Assembly (NCBI RefSeq): GCF_900109525.1
Contig: NZ_FOAN01000002.1
Coordinates: forward strand, 764,378 to 828,377
DNA: 64,000 bases
Direction: 5' to 3'
Source: Allobosea lupini
GTDB taxonomy: Bacteria > Pseudomonadota > Alphaproteobacteria > Rhizobiales > Beijerinckiaceae
Made by a program: the position numbers and the translations under genes. The number at the start of each line of letters is the position of its first letter. Position 1 is the stretch's first letter. A model generated the notes under the pieces. The model was not told where the DNA came from. It worked only from the letters and a program-made list of their open reading frames with translations, and made no database searches. Of this stretch, positions 51,793-60,013 are shown one piece after another.

Positions 51793-52511
51793 ATGAGCGG
51801 AAGAAGACCTATTATGGCGTGAGCGTCGGCATCCTGATGGTGCGCTCCTATTTCGAGCGCTTCCTCGGCGATATCGGCCATGCCGGCACCTGGAACTTCC
51901 CGGTGCAGTACCGCATCGTCCATGACGCGATTCCGGCGCGGATGACCGACCTGCACAATGTCGACCTGCTCGACAAGTTCAAGGCGGCGGCGCAGGAGCT
52001 GATCGACGCCGGGGTCGACGGCATCACCACCACCTGCGGCTTCCTCTCGATCTACCAGCGCGAGCTCGCCGAGTTCTGCTCCGTGCCGGTCGCGACCAGC
52101 GCCTTGCTGCAGGTACCCATGGTCGAGCGCCTGATCCCAGCCTCGAAGCGCGTCGGTGTCCTCACCTACAACGCGGCCTCGCTGAGCGGGCGCTATTTCG
52201 AGGGCGTCGCCGTCGCCGCCGACACGCCGGTCGTCGGCATGCCTCAGGACAGCGAGTTCGTCCGCTCGATCCGCGACGGCGACAACAGCGTGCCTTTCGA
52301 CACCTTGCGGGCCGAGGTGCTGGAAGCGGCCGGCCGCCTGTTGCGCGAGAATCCGAATATCGGCGCGATCGTCTCCGAATGCACCAATCTCACGCCTTAC
52401 AGCGCCGACATCGTCGAGAAGTTCGGCGTGCCGGTCTATGACGCTGTGTCGCTGGTGAACTGGTTCCATGCCGGCTTGCGGCCACGCCGCTTCCGGCAGG
52501 ACGAGCGCTGA
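51789..52511 (+). CDS. Asp/Glu racemase or maleate-isomerase-like enzyme
   Basis: Enzyme of the aspartate/glutamate/hydantoin racemase superfamily, 240 aa. The two catalytic cysteines are C83 in GITTTCGFLS and C198 in IVSECTNLTPY, which in this fold act as a pair of acid/base residues for racemisation or cis-trans isomerisation. It opens with GVSVGILMVRSYFERFLGDI. Translation starts at TTG overlapping the permease stop, with GAAGGAGA eight bases ahead. In the operon it precedes a three-part amino-acid dehydrogenase, so interconversion of D and L forms of the substrate is plausible. Confidence 0.8.
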   Translation: MNERKKTYYGVSVGILMVRSYFERFLGDIGHAGTWNFPVQYRIVHDAIPARMTDLHNVDLLDKFKAAAQELIDAGVDGITTTCGFLSIYQRELAEFCSVPVATSALLQVPMVERLIPASKRVGVLTYNAASLSGRYFEGVAVAADTPVVGMPQDSEFVRSIRDGDNSVPFDTLRAEVLEAAGRLLRENPNIGAIVSECTNLTPYSADIVEKFGVPVYDAVSLVNWFHAGLRPRRFRQDER

Positions 52512-52520
52512 GGCGCTGGC

Positions 52521-53645
52521 ATGGCGGCGGGAACCGAGATCGCGATCGTCGGAGGCGGCCTGGTCGGCGCCGCGATCGGGCTCGGGCTCGTGCGCGGCGG
52601 GGCTAGCGTCGCGCTCTATGACGAGGGCGACATCGCGCACCGCGCCGCCCGCGGCAATCTCGGCAATGTCTGGGTGCAGGGCAAAGGGCTGGCGAGCCCA
52701 CCCTATGCCGAGCTCACCCGCCGAGCCGCCCTGGCCTGGCGCGGCTTCGCCGCGGCACTGACGGACGAAACCGGGATCGACTTGCGTTTCCGGCAGGACG
52801 GCGCCTTCTTCTGCTGCTTTTCGCCCGAGGAGCTCGACAAGCGCGCCGGACAGCTGGAGGCGACCGAGGCGCGTTCGCAGATCCCCAGCGGCTATGCGCG
52901 CGTAGGCCTGTCCGACATGCGGGCCGATTTCCCGATGCTCGGCGACGACGTCGCGGGCGCGACGTTCTGCAAGCTCGACGGCATGGTCGACCCGCTGCGC
53001 CTGCTGCGCGCCCTGCTCGCCGCCTTCCAGAAGCGCGGCGGGCGCTACCTGCCGCGTGCACGGGTCGAAAGTATCGCGCCGGACGCCGGCGGCTTCCACA
53101 TCGCCTCTGCCGCCGGCGTAGGCCATGCCGACCGGATCGTGCTCGCCGCCGGGCTCGGCAATGCACGCCTGGCGCCGCAACTCGGGCTGGAGGCGCCGGT
53201 GCGGCCGGCGCGCGGCCAGATCCTGATCACCGAGAAGCTGCGCCCGTTCATGCCGCGCGGCATCAGCTTCATCCGCCAGACAGCCGATGGCGGGCTGATC
53301 TGCGGAGAGTCCTCGGAGGAAGCCGGTTTCGAGGAAGCCACCACCCGTAATGTCCTGCAGGACACGGCCCGGCGCGCCACCACCGTCTTCCCCTTCCTGC
53401 GCGATGTCCGGGCCGTACGCGCCTGGGGGGCGCTCCGGGTGATGAGCCCGGACGGGCAGCCGATCTACCAGCACTCAACTGACTACCCGCAAGCCTTCCT
53501 GACCTCGGTCCATAGCGGGGTGACGCTCGCCCCCTTCCATGCCGGTCCCCTCGCCGGCGCCATCGCCGCCGGCGCTCTGCCCGACGATATCGCCATGCCC
53601 TTCTCTCCGGCCCGCTTCCATGTTCAAGCAACTCGCGCAGCCTGA
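52521..53645 (+). CDS. FAD-dependent amino-acid dehydrogenase subunit (DAO family, HcnC-like)
   Basis: Flavoprotein of 374 aa with the N-terminal dinucleotide fold EIAIVGGGLVGAAIGLGLVR and the D-amino-acid-oxidase C-terminal region (HSGVTLAPFHAGPLAGAIAA). Together with the small [2Fe-2S] protein and the second flavoprotein that overlap it, it forms the three-subunit arrangement of HcnABC cyanide synthase, opine oxidases and D-hydroxyproline dehydrogenase. This is the substrate-oxidising subunit, making an imine. Its 3' end overlaps the 2Fe-2S gene by 26 bases. The substrate is unknown; no cyanide-specific feature is evident. Confidence 0.88.
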   Translation: MAAGTEIAIVGGGLVGAAIGLGLVRGGASVALYDEGDIAHRAARGNLGNVWVQGKGLASPPYAELTRRAALAWRGFAAALTDETGIDLRFRQDGAFFCCFSPEELDKRAGQLEATEARSQIPSGYARVGLSDMRADFPMLGDDVAGATFCKLDGMVDPLRLLRALLAAFQKRGGRYLPRARVESIAPDAGGFHIASAAGVGHADRIVLAAGLGNARLAPQLGLEAPVRPARGQILITEKLRPFMPRGISFIRQTADGGLICGESSEEAGFEEATTRNVLQDTARRATTVFPFLRDVRAVRAWGALRVMSPDGQPIYQHSTDYPQAFLTSVHSGVTLAPFHAGPLAGAIAAGALPDDIAMPFSPARFHVQATRAA

Positions 53646-53931
53646 CCGGCCCCTGGTCGGCATCGTCCTGTCCGGTCGCGTGGTCAGCGCGCCCGAAGGC
53701 GAGATGCTGGCCGCCGTGCTGCTGCGCGAGGGCTTCGGGCCGTTCCGCACCACGCCGGCCGGCGGGCGCGAGCGCGCCGCCTATTGCATGATGGGCGTCT
53801 GCTTCGACTGCCTCGTCACCATCGACGGCCGTCCGAACCGCCAGGCCTGCCAGGAGCGCGTGCGCGCCGGCATCTGTGTCGAGCCGCAGCAGGGCGCTGC
53901 CCTCCTCCCTGCGATCGGGAGCAAGGCATGA
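53620..53931 (+). CDS. Small [2Fe-2S] subunit (HcnA-like)
   Basis: Ferredoxin-like subunit of 103 aa carrying a single [2Fe-2S] cluster, with cysteines C56, C61, C64 and C77 (C-x4-C-x2-C-x12-C, in YCMMGVCFDCL and RQACQER). This is the HcnA / OoxA-type N-terminal domain protein that passes electrons between the flavin subunits. The ATG lies inside the end of the preceding flavoprotein gene, and its stop overlaps the next gene as ATGA, so all three subunits are made together. Confidence 0.9.
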   Translation: MFKQLAQPDRPLVGIVLSGRVVSAPEGEMLAAVLLREGFGPFRTTPAGGRERAAYCMMGVCFDCLVTIDGRPNRQACQERVRAGICVEPQQGAALLPAIGSKA

Positions 53932-55322
53932 GCGGAACCGTGGACCTCGCCATCATCGGCGCGGGACCGGCCGGCATGGCCGCCGCCATCACCGCGCGAC
54001 GGCATGGGCTCAGCGTCGCGGTGATCGACGAACAGCCGGCTCCAGGCGGGCAGGTCTTCCGGGCCGTCACCGAGCCGGCGCCGCTACCCGCTGCGGTGCT
54101 TGGCCGCGATTACCACGCCGGGCGACCGCTGGCGGAGCGCTTCCTCGCCTGCGGCGCCGACTACCGGCCGGGCTCGCTGGTCTGGCAGGAGGAGAAGGGC
54201 ACGCTCGACCTCTCCGGGCAGGACGGCCCGCGAAGCCTCCAGGCGCAGCGGATCCTCGTCGCTGGCGGGGCGATGGAGCGCGCCTTCCCGGTCCCCGGCT
54301 GGACGCTGCCCGGGGTGATGGCGGCAGGCGCCGCCCAGATCCTGCTCAAGACCGCGGCCAGCGCCGCGCCCGGCGCCGTCTTCGCCGGGAGCGGGCCTCT
54401 GATCTATCTCGTCGTGGCGCAATATGCCCGCGCCGGCGTGCCGGTCGCCGCTTTGCTCGACACGACACCACGCGGAGCGCGCCTGAAGGCGCTGCGCCAT
54501 CTGCCGGGCGCGCTGACGGCGCCATCCTATCTGCGCAAGGGTCTCGGTCTGCTGGCGGAGATCAGGCGGGCCGGCATCAAGGTCGTCAGGCATGTCGAGG
54601 CTCTGCGGATCGAGGGCGAGAGCGCCGTCCGCAGCATCAGCTGGCAGGCCGGCGGCGAACGCGGCGAGATCGCGACCGCGACGGTCTTCCTGCACCAGGG
54701 CGTCATCCCCAACGTCAATCTCGCCATGGCGCTCGGCTGCCGCCATGTCTTCGACGAGAGCCAGCGCTGCTGGCGGCCAGAGCGCGATCGCTGGGGCCGC
54801 TCCAGCCGCGACGACATCCTGATCGCCGGCGATGCCGGCGGCATCCTCGGCGCGGCTTGCGCCGAGCTGACCGGCGAGATCGCGGCGCTCGCGATTTGCG
54901 CCGATCTCGGCCGCCTGTCGCAGGAGGCCGCGGAGCGCGCCGCCGCTCCAGCTTTCGCCAGGCTGCGCCGCGAAAGCGCGATCCGCCCCTTCCTCGAAGC
55001 GCTCTACCGACCGGCACCGCAATTCCTCGCGCCCGGCGACGACGACACGCTTCTCTGCCGCTGCGAGGAGGTGACGCGCGGGGCGATTGCCGCCGCCGTC
55101 GGCGAGCAATGCCAGGGGCCAAACCAGCTCAAGGCCTTCACGCGCGCTGGCATGGGGCCCTGCCAGGGACGCATGTGCGGCCACAGCGTCACCGAAGCGA
55201 TGGCGGCCCTGACCGGCCGCTCGCCGGCCGAGATCGGCTACCTGCGCATCCGCATGCCGGTGAAACCGGTGACGCTCGGCGACATCGCCGGGCCGATCGA
55301 GCAAGGGAGGAACGCAGCATGA
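53928..55322 (+). CDS. FAD/NAD(P) oxidoreductase subunit with C-terminal [2Fe-2S] (HcnB-like)
   Basis: Flavoprotein of 464 aa, the same length as HcnB. The N-terminal fold is DLAIIGAGPAGMAAAITARR followed by APGGQVFRAV; the C-terminal BFD-like cluster site has C377, C379, C412 and C417 (CRCEE and CQGRMCG). In opine and hydroxyproline dehydrogenases this subunit receives electrons from the DAO-like subunit through the small ferredoxin. It overlaps the CMD-family gene by ATGA. Confidence 0.9.
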   Translation: MSGTVDLAIIGAGPAGMAAAITARRHGLSVAVIDEQPAPGGQVFRAVTEPAPLPAAVLGRDYHAGRPLAERFLACGADYRPGSLVWQEEKGTLDLSGQDGPRSLQAQRILVAGGAMERAFPVPGWTLPGVMAAGAAQILLKTAASAAPGAVFAGSGPLIYLVVAQYARAGVPVAALLDTTPRGARLKALRHLPGALTAPSYLRKGLGLLAEIRRAGIKVVRHVEALRIEGESAVRSISWQAGGERGEIATATVFLHQGVIPNVNLAMALGCRHVFDESQRCWRPERDRWGRSSRDDILIAGDAGGILGAACAELTGEIAALAICADLGRLSQEAAERAAAPAFARLRRESAIRPFLEALYRPAPQFLAPGDDDTLLCRCEEVTRGAIAAAVGEQCQGPNQLKAFTRAGMGPCQGRMCGHSVTEAMAALTGRSPAEIGYLRIRMPVKPVTLGDIAGPIEQGRNAA

Positions 55323-55714
55323 GCAGCAGGCCGAAGCCGGTCTCCTATGAGGAGGCCTCGCCCGAAGCGAAAGCGGTGATCGACGACATCAAGCGCAGCC
55401 GCAACGTGCCCGATGTCAACGACTTCTGGAAATACCTCGCCCGCGATCCCAAGACGCTGAAGCGGACCTGGGAGAGCATCAAGGAGGTGATGGCGCCGGG
55501 CGCGCTCGATCCGCTGACGAAGGAACTCATTTATCTCGCGGTCAGCGTCACCAACAACTGCACCTATTGCATCGCCAGCCACACGGCTGCCGCCCGCAAG
55601 GCCGGGATGAGCGAGGCGATGTTCGCCGAGCTCGTCGCGGTGATCGGCATGGCCAACGAGACCAATCGACTGGTCACCGCCTATCGCGTGCCGGTCGATC
55701 CGGCCTTCGACTGA
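55319..55714 (+). CDS. Carboxymuconolactone decarboxylase / AhpD-family protein
   Basis: All-helical protein of 131 aa with the AhpD-like redox motif C81-x2-C84-x3-H88 in NNCTYCIASHT, preceded by LTKELIYLAVSV. Members act as peroxidase partners or decarboxylases, and small ones in catabolic operons often have unknown roles. It overlaps the HcnB-like gene (ATGA) and lies eight bases before the RraA-like gene. It may remove peroxide formed by flavin oxidation; this is inference. Confidence 0.85.
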   Translation: MSSRPKPVSYEEASPEAKAVIDDIKRSRNVPDVNDFWKYLARDPKTLKRTWESIKEVMAPGALDPLTKELIYLAVSVTNNCTYCIASHTAAARKAGMSEAMFAELVAVIGMANETNRLVTAYRVPVDPAFD

Positions 55715-55722
55715 GCAGAGCC

Positions 55723-56424
55723 ATGGCAAACGACATCCAGGCCCGCCTCCCCGCGATCGGCACGCCGACCCTGTCGAGCCAGTTGATCAAGCACGGCCTA
55801 CGCCAGAGCTATCTGTCCGGCCCGCGCCGGCTCATTGGTGAGAAGACTGTCTGCGGCCCGGCCTTCACCCTGCGCTTCGTGCCCGCTCGCGACGACAAGG
55901 CCGTGCCGGCGAGCTATGGCTGGCCCGGCGCCCTGCCGGCCGCGATCGACGCGGCGCCACCCGGCAGCATCGTCGTCATCGACGCACGCGGCCATCCTGC
56001 TGCCGGCACGGTCGGCGACATCTTCGCCGATCGCCTCCGGCTCAAGGGCGTCAAGGCGATCGTCAGCGACGGCGTCGTGCGCGACCTGCCCGGCCTGCGC
56101 CAGGTCGGCCTGGCGATCTGGGCCAGCGGCACCGCCTCGCCACCCTCGATCGGCGGGCTCAGCTTCGCCGGCTGGGGCGAGCCGATCGGCTGTGGCGACG
56201 CCGCGATCTGGCCGGGAGACCTGATCGTCGCCGACGAGGACGGCGTCCTCGTCGTCCCGCCCGAGCTCGCCGAAGCGGTCGCCATCGGCGGCGAGAAACA
56301 GAACCGGTTCGAGCTCTGGGTGCAGAAGCGCGTCGCCGCCGGCGCGCAGCTCGTCGGACTCTACCCCGCCAACGAGACCACGCTCGCCGAGTTCGACGCA
56401 GACGACGCCGCCCGAACCGCCTGA
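55723..56424 (+). CDS. RraA-like / HMG-type aldolase
   Basis: Protein of 233 aa of the RraA-like family, which contains 4-hydroxy-4-methyl-2-oxoglutarate and oxaloacetate-type class II aldolases as well as the RNase E inhibitor RraA. The conserved GTVGDIFADRLRLKGVKAIV and SDGVVRDLPGL (Arg and Asp of the metal-carboxylate site) are present, with GDLIVADEDGVLVVP near the end. In a catabolic operon an aldolase splitting a 2-keto acid is the more likely role. It follows the CMD gene after eight bases. Confidence 0.82.
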   Translation: MANDIQARLPAIGTPTLSSQLIKHGLRQSYLSGPRRLIGEKTVCGPAFTLRFVPARDDKAVPASYGWPGALPAAIDAAPPGSIVVIDARGHPAAGTVGDIFADRLRLKGVKAIVSDGVVRDLPGLRQVGLAIWASGTASPPSIGGLSFAGWGEPIGCGDAAIWPGDLIVADEDGVLVVPPELAEAVAIGGEKQNRFELWVQKRVAAGAQLVGLYPANETTLAEFDADDAARTA

Positions 56425-56457
56425 ACCGCAACCCTCACCATGATCGGAACCTGAAGG

Positions 56458-57441
56458 ATGTCACGCTTCCTCCCACGTCTCTCGCTGCTGGCGCTCATCG
56501 GCGCTGCCCTTGCCGCGCCCCTGCCCGCCGCGGCCCAGAGCAAGAACCTGGAATGGACCTCCGGCTCGCCAGGCGGCGCCTGGTTCACCCAGACCACCGG
56601 CGTCTCGACCCTGGTGATGGAGGCGACGCCGGGGGTGAACATCCGCATCGTGCCGGGTGGCGGCAAGGATAACCCCAGCCGCATCCAGGCCGGGCTCAGC
56701 CAGATCGGCATGGGCATCGACTTCCTCAGCGCCGCGGCGCTGAGGGGCGAGGAGCCCTACAAGCAGAAGCACGACAAGCTGCGCACGCTCGGCTCGACCG
56801 GCGTCGACGTCTATTTCATGGTCTACGTGCCGGTGGAGGAGAAGCGCTCCCTCGCCGAAATCCTCGCCGACCCCAAGCTCACCATCGGCGTGACCTCGGC
56901 CGCGACCTCCGAGCACCTGACATTGCAGCGGGCGCTCGAGCACTACGGCAATTCCTTCGCCAAGATCCGCGCGGGCGGCGGCAAGGTCGTGATCTCGGCC
57001 TATGGCGAATTGATCCAGGGCTTCAACGACAACCAGTTCAGCGTGCTGTGGACGGCGGGCGAAATCCCCTCGGGCCTGGCGAGCCAGATCGTCGACGGCC
57101 GGCGCAAGGTGAAGTTCGCCGCCTTCCCGGCGGACCTGCAGAACGTCCTGACCGAGAAGTTCGGCTACTCCAAGGGCACCATTCCGGCCGGCACTTTCCC
57201 CGAGCTGCAGAGCGCGGATGTCTCCGTCTCCTCGATGGGCAACATCTACCTGGTTTCCTCGGAACTCCCCGACGATTTCGTCTACGCGATGACCAAGGCG
57301 ATCATCGCCAACAAGTCGCGCCTGGCGAACATCTACCAGGCGATGGGCCGCTACGACCCTGCCACTGCCTGGAAGACGCAGCCGGTGCCGCTGCATCCGG
57401 GCGCCGAGAAGGCCTTCCGCGAGGCCGGCTTCCTGAAATAG
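56458..57441 (+). CDS. TAXI-family TRAP solute-binding protein
   Basis: Periplasmic receptor of 327 aa of the TAXI (TRAP-associated extracytoplasmic immunogenic) family. The signal peptide MSRFLPRLSLLALIGAALAA ends near AAA before QSKNLEWTSGSPGGAWF, and GSPGGAWFTQTTG is the usual ligand-site start, with IVPGGGKDNPSRIQAGLSQIG next. It is the partner of the fused permease at the start of the operon. Relatives bind glutamate or glutamine, in keeping with an amino-acid-like ligand. A 14-bp hairpin follows its stop. Confidence 0.9.
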   Translation: MSRFLPRLSLLALIGAALAAPLPAAAQSKNLEWTSGSPGGAWFTQTTGVSTLVMEATPGVNIRIVPGGGKDNPSRIQAGLSQIGMGIDFLSAAALRGEEPYKQKHDKLRTLGSTGVDVYFMVYVPVEEKRSLAEILADPKLTIGVTSAATSEHLTLQRALEHYGNSFAKIRAGGGKVVISAYGELIQGFNDNQFSVLWTAGEIPSGLASQIVDGRRKVKFAAFPADLQNVLTEKFGYSKGTIPAGTFPELQSADVSVSSMGNIYLVSSELPDDFVYAMTKAIIANKSRLANIYQAMGRYDPATAWKTQPVPLHPGAEKAFREAGFLK

Positions 57442-57473
57442 GGGCTTGCCGCCCGCAGCGTCAGGCCGCCAAA

Positions 57474-57510
57474 ATCGGGCTCGCGCATCCCTGCGCGGGC
57501 CCGATCAAAT
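57474..57510 (+). terminator. Hairpin at the end of the TAXI operon
   Basis: A stem of about 14 bp (ATCGGGCTCGCGCA with TGCGCGGGCCCGAT, one G-T pair, loop TCCC), followed by CAAATTAT. Probably terminates the long catabolic operon, though the T run is short. Confidence 0.5.
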
Positions 57511-57560
57511 TATCGCCCCATGCGCCTGCTCGACTCGGCCGGTCGGAAGGAGGGACAACC

Positions 57561-57770
57561 ATGCGCATAGCACTCGCGGCAATCGCCATCGTTCTCGCCG
57601 GCTGCAGCGGAGGCGACAGCTCGCGCGGCGTCGCCAGGAATCTGACCATCGGCACCGAGCAATGCTCGAAATTCAAATGGGGCACCGCGGAAATGGCCGC
57701 CTGCCTCGACCGCGCGGCAGAGCAACAATCGGCGACCGTCGCCGGCCCAAAGGATGCCGGCAGCAGCTGA
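57561..57770 (+). CDS. Small lipoprotein
   Basis: Protein of 69 aa with a very short lipoprotein signal (MRIALAAIAIVLAGC, lipobox LAGC, Cys15) and a polar mature part with two more cysteines (EQCSKFKWG, AACLDRAAE). Function unknown; it is probably anchored to a membrane leaflet in the periplasm. AAGGAGG lies nine bases before the ATG. It follows the TAXI gene terminator and looks monocistronic. Confidence 0.7.
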   Translation: MRIALAAIAIVLAGCSGGDSSRGVARNLTIGTEQCSKFKWGTAEMAACLDRAAEQQSATVAGPKDAGSS

Positions 57771-57902
57771 TTTCGCGGTGTTCATTTTGTTCCATGCGCT
57801 GGCGGTTGTCCCGCACCCGCTAAGATTGCTTGTGCGATGCAGCAATAGTTCATATCTAACCCGTGCCGAAGCAACCTCCCCACGTTTCGAAAGGAGCGAT
57901 CA

Positions 57903-58034
57903 ATGCTGGAACGGCACGATTGTGAGTGTGTGCTCGAGACCGAGCACGACCACGAGGAGAACCACGAAGCGCAGCAGCAGGACGTCAGCGAAACGTTCTC
58001 TCCGCGCGACCACCAGGCAGGCTTCTGGAGCTAG
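57903..58034 (+). CDS. Possible 43-residue acidic, His-rich protein
   Basis: A short ORF beginning MLERHDCECVLETEHDHEEN, very rich in Glu, His, Asp and Gln, with two Cys near the start and a C-terminus HQAGFWS. AAAGGAG lies seven bases before the ATG, which is the main support, and a strong hairpin follows 13 bases after the stop. A metal-binding role is possible given Cys, His and Glu content but is speculation. The sequence could also be chance. Confidence 0.4.
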   Translation: MLERHDCECVLETEHDHEENHEAQQQDVSETFSPRDHQAGFWS

Positions 58035-58047
58035 CCAGACAGGGCAA

Positions 58048-58072
58048 GGCGGAGGGCGCGGTGCCCTCCGCC
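58048..58072 (+). terminator. Strong hairpin after the small ORF
   Basis: GGCGGAGGGC pairs with GCCCTCCGCC around a five-base loop. No T run follows, so it may be a terminator of weak type or an mRNA-stabilising element. Confidence 0.4.
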
Positions 58073-58617
58073 GGCCAGGTTCTCCCTACCAAACTTCCAT
58101 TGAACGACGCCGCCTGACGCGACTCCGCGTTATTCGCCCGCTGCTCCTCGTCGATCGCCTGCTGGCCATGCGAAACATTGCGCCGCGCGCTTGGGTGCAA
58201 TTGGCCAAGCTTGCGTGTCGGCCAGGACATTTCACGAGCACCCGAGCCAGCATTCCTGACCAGCGGCGACGCCGCGCAGCTCCGGAATCCGGCGTAGCGC
58301 GCCGGAGCCGTGCGATGGTGTCCAGCGCTCGGCTCCGCTGCAGCCGGATTCACGAGAGGCGAGTTGGAAAGGCCGCCCGTGGAGCGGGCGGCAGCATTGC
58401 ATCCCTCCCCCATAGCGCCTTCCCTTGTTCGGTCGCAAGCACAGGCTCAGCTGCCCTGGCCGCAGCGAGGCCGACGGCGACACCGTCGATCCGATAGCCG
58501 GCAACAAATCTGTTCCCGATCGCTGCCAACACCCCGCAGAACAGTTGCACGAGCTGGCCGAACTGGGCTTCTCTTGGTCCTTCGACGATTGCGCTTCCGC
58601 CGCTCCAGCCTTCAGGG
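58073..58617. other. Intergenic region without a convincing gene
   Basis: About 545 bases before the glutamine-synthetase-like gene. ORFs on both strands are open but have no recognisable protein features or ribosome binding sites. One hairpin is visible (GCCGCCCG / CGGGCGGC at about 58371-58391). It must contain the promoter of the following operon; decayed coding sequence cannot be excluded. Confidence 0.4.
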
Positions 58618-59997
58618 ATGCCGATGCCCGCTGCGTTTTCCTTCGAGGCCCTGAAGGCTGCGGTCGCAGCCGGGGAGATCGACACCGTGATCGTCGCCAT
58701 GGTCGACATGGCCGGGCAATTGATCGGCAAGCGCTTCCACGCCGAGCACTTCGTCGCGACCGCCCATGACGAGACGCATGCCTGCAATTATCTGCTGGCG
58801 AACGACATCGACATGGAGCCGGTCCCCGGCTACGCCGCCGCCAACTGGTCGAAAGGCTATGGCGACTTCGTCCTCAGGCCCGACATGGCGACGCTGCGGC
58901 GCATCGCCTGGCTGCCGGGCACGGCGCTGGTCATCGCCGACGTGCTCGACCATCACAGCCATGAGGACGTGCCGCATGCGCCGCGCGGGATGCTGAAGAA
59001 GCAGCTCGCTCGCCTGGATGCCATGGGCATCAAGGCCTATTTCGCCACCGAGCTCGAATTCTACCTGTTCGACGAGAGCTATGAGGCGATCCACGCCAAA
59101 GGCTATCGCGATCCGAAGACCGCCGGCTACTACATCGAGGACTACCACATCTTCCAGACCACCAAGGAAGAGCCGGTGATGCGGGCGATCCGCAACGGGC
59201 TGCACGACAGCGGCATACCGGTCGAGAATTCCAAGGGCGAATGGGGCCCGGGCCAGGCCGAGATCAATGTCCGCTATGCCGACGCCCTCGACATGGCCGA
59301 CCGCCACGTGCTGATCAAGAACGGCATCAAGGAGATCGCCCACGCCCAGGGCAAGGCCGTCACCTTCATGTCGAAATGGCGCTACGACCTCGCCGGCTCC
59401 TCGAGCCATGTCCACGCCTCGCTCTGGGATGCGACGGGCGAAAAATCGCTGTTCGCCGACCCCAATAACGAGCACGGCATGTCGGAACTGATGCGCCAAT
59501 ACGTGGCCGGCCAGCTCGCCCATGCCCGCGAGATCACCTACTTCCTCGCGCCCTATATCAACTCCTACAAGCGCTTCCAGCAGGTCGGTACCTTCGCGCC
59601 GACGCGCGCCGTCTGGAGCGACGACAACCGCACCGCGGGCTTCAGGCTTTGCGGGGCCGGCACCAAGGGAATCCGAATCGAGTGCCGGATCGGCGGTTCC
59701 GACCTCAACCCCTATCTCGCCTTTGCGGCGCTGATCGCCGCCGGCCTCTCCGGCATCGAGCAGAAGCTCGAGCTGGAGCCGGCCTTCGTCGGCGACGCCT
59801 ATGGCGGGGCGGAATTGCGCCAGATCCCCAATACGCTACGCGAGGCGACGCAGACGCTCGATGGCTCGGCAATGCTGCGGGCCGCACTCGGCAATGACGT
59901 GGTCGACCATTACGTCCACACCGCCCGCTGGGAGCAGCTCGAATACGACCGCCGCATCACCGACTGGGAACTGAAGCGCGGCTTCGAACGCTACTGA
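58618..59997 (+). CDS. Glutamine-synthetase-like gamma-glutamylamine ligase
   Basis: Ligase of the glutamine synthetase fold, 459 aa, probably joining glutamate to an amine rather than ammonia. Catalytic-domain blocks are AYFATELEFYLFDESYE (metal ligands), EWGPGQAEINVRYADAL, SSSHVHASLWDATGE and KGIRIECRIGGSDLNPYLA. It lacks the adenylylation loop tyrosine of GlnA and resembles PuuA / GlnT / IpuC-type enzymes that gamma-glutamylate putrescine, ethanolamine or isopropylamine. The aldehyde and alcohol dehydrogenase genes behind it fit a route in which the amino-alcohol part is oxidised while protected by glutamate. Spacing of 16 bases shows an operon. Confidence 0.85.
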   Translation: MPMPAAFSFEALKAAVAAGEIDTVIVAMVDMAGQLIGKRFHAEHFVATAHDETHACNYLLANDIDMEPVPGYAAANWSKGYGDFVLRPDMATLRRIAWLPGTALVIADVLDHHSHEDVPHAPRGMLKKQLARLDAMGIKAYFATELEFYLFDESYEAIHAKGYRDPKTAGYYIEDYHIFQTTKEEPVMRAIRNGLHDSGIPVENSKGEWGPGQAEINVRYADALDMADRHVLIKNGIKEIAHAQGKAVTFMSKWRYDLAGSSSHVHASLWDATGEKSLFADPNNEHGMSELMRQYVAGQLAHAREITYFLAPYINSYKRFQQVGTFAPTRAVWSDDNRTAGFRLCGAGTKGIRIECRIGGSDLNPYLAFAALIAAGLSGIEQKLELEPAFVGDAYGGAELRQIPNTLREATQTLDGSAMLRAALGNDVVDHYVHTARWEQLEYDRRITDWELKRGFERY

Positions 59998-60013
59998 GAC
60001 GGATAGCCAGGCA

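Noticed and set aside
51645..53474. Minus-strand ORF of 609 codons opposite the racemase and flavoprotein genes
   Set aside because: Antisense shadow crossing gene boundaries.
58350..58787. Minus-strand ORF of 145 codons overlapping the start of the glutamine-synthetase-like gene
   Set aside because: Half of it is antisense to a well-supported gene; no ribosome binding site or recognisable domain.
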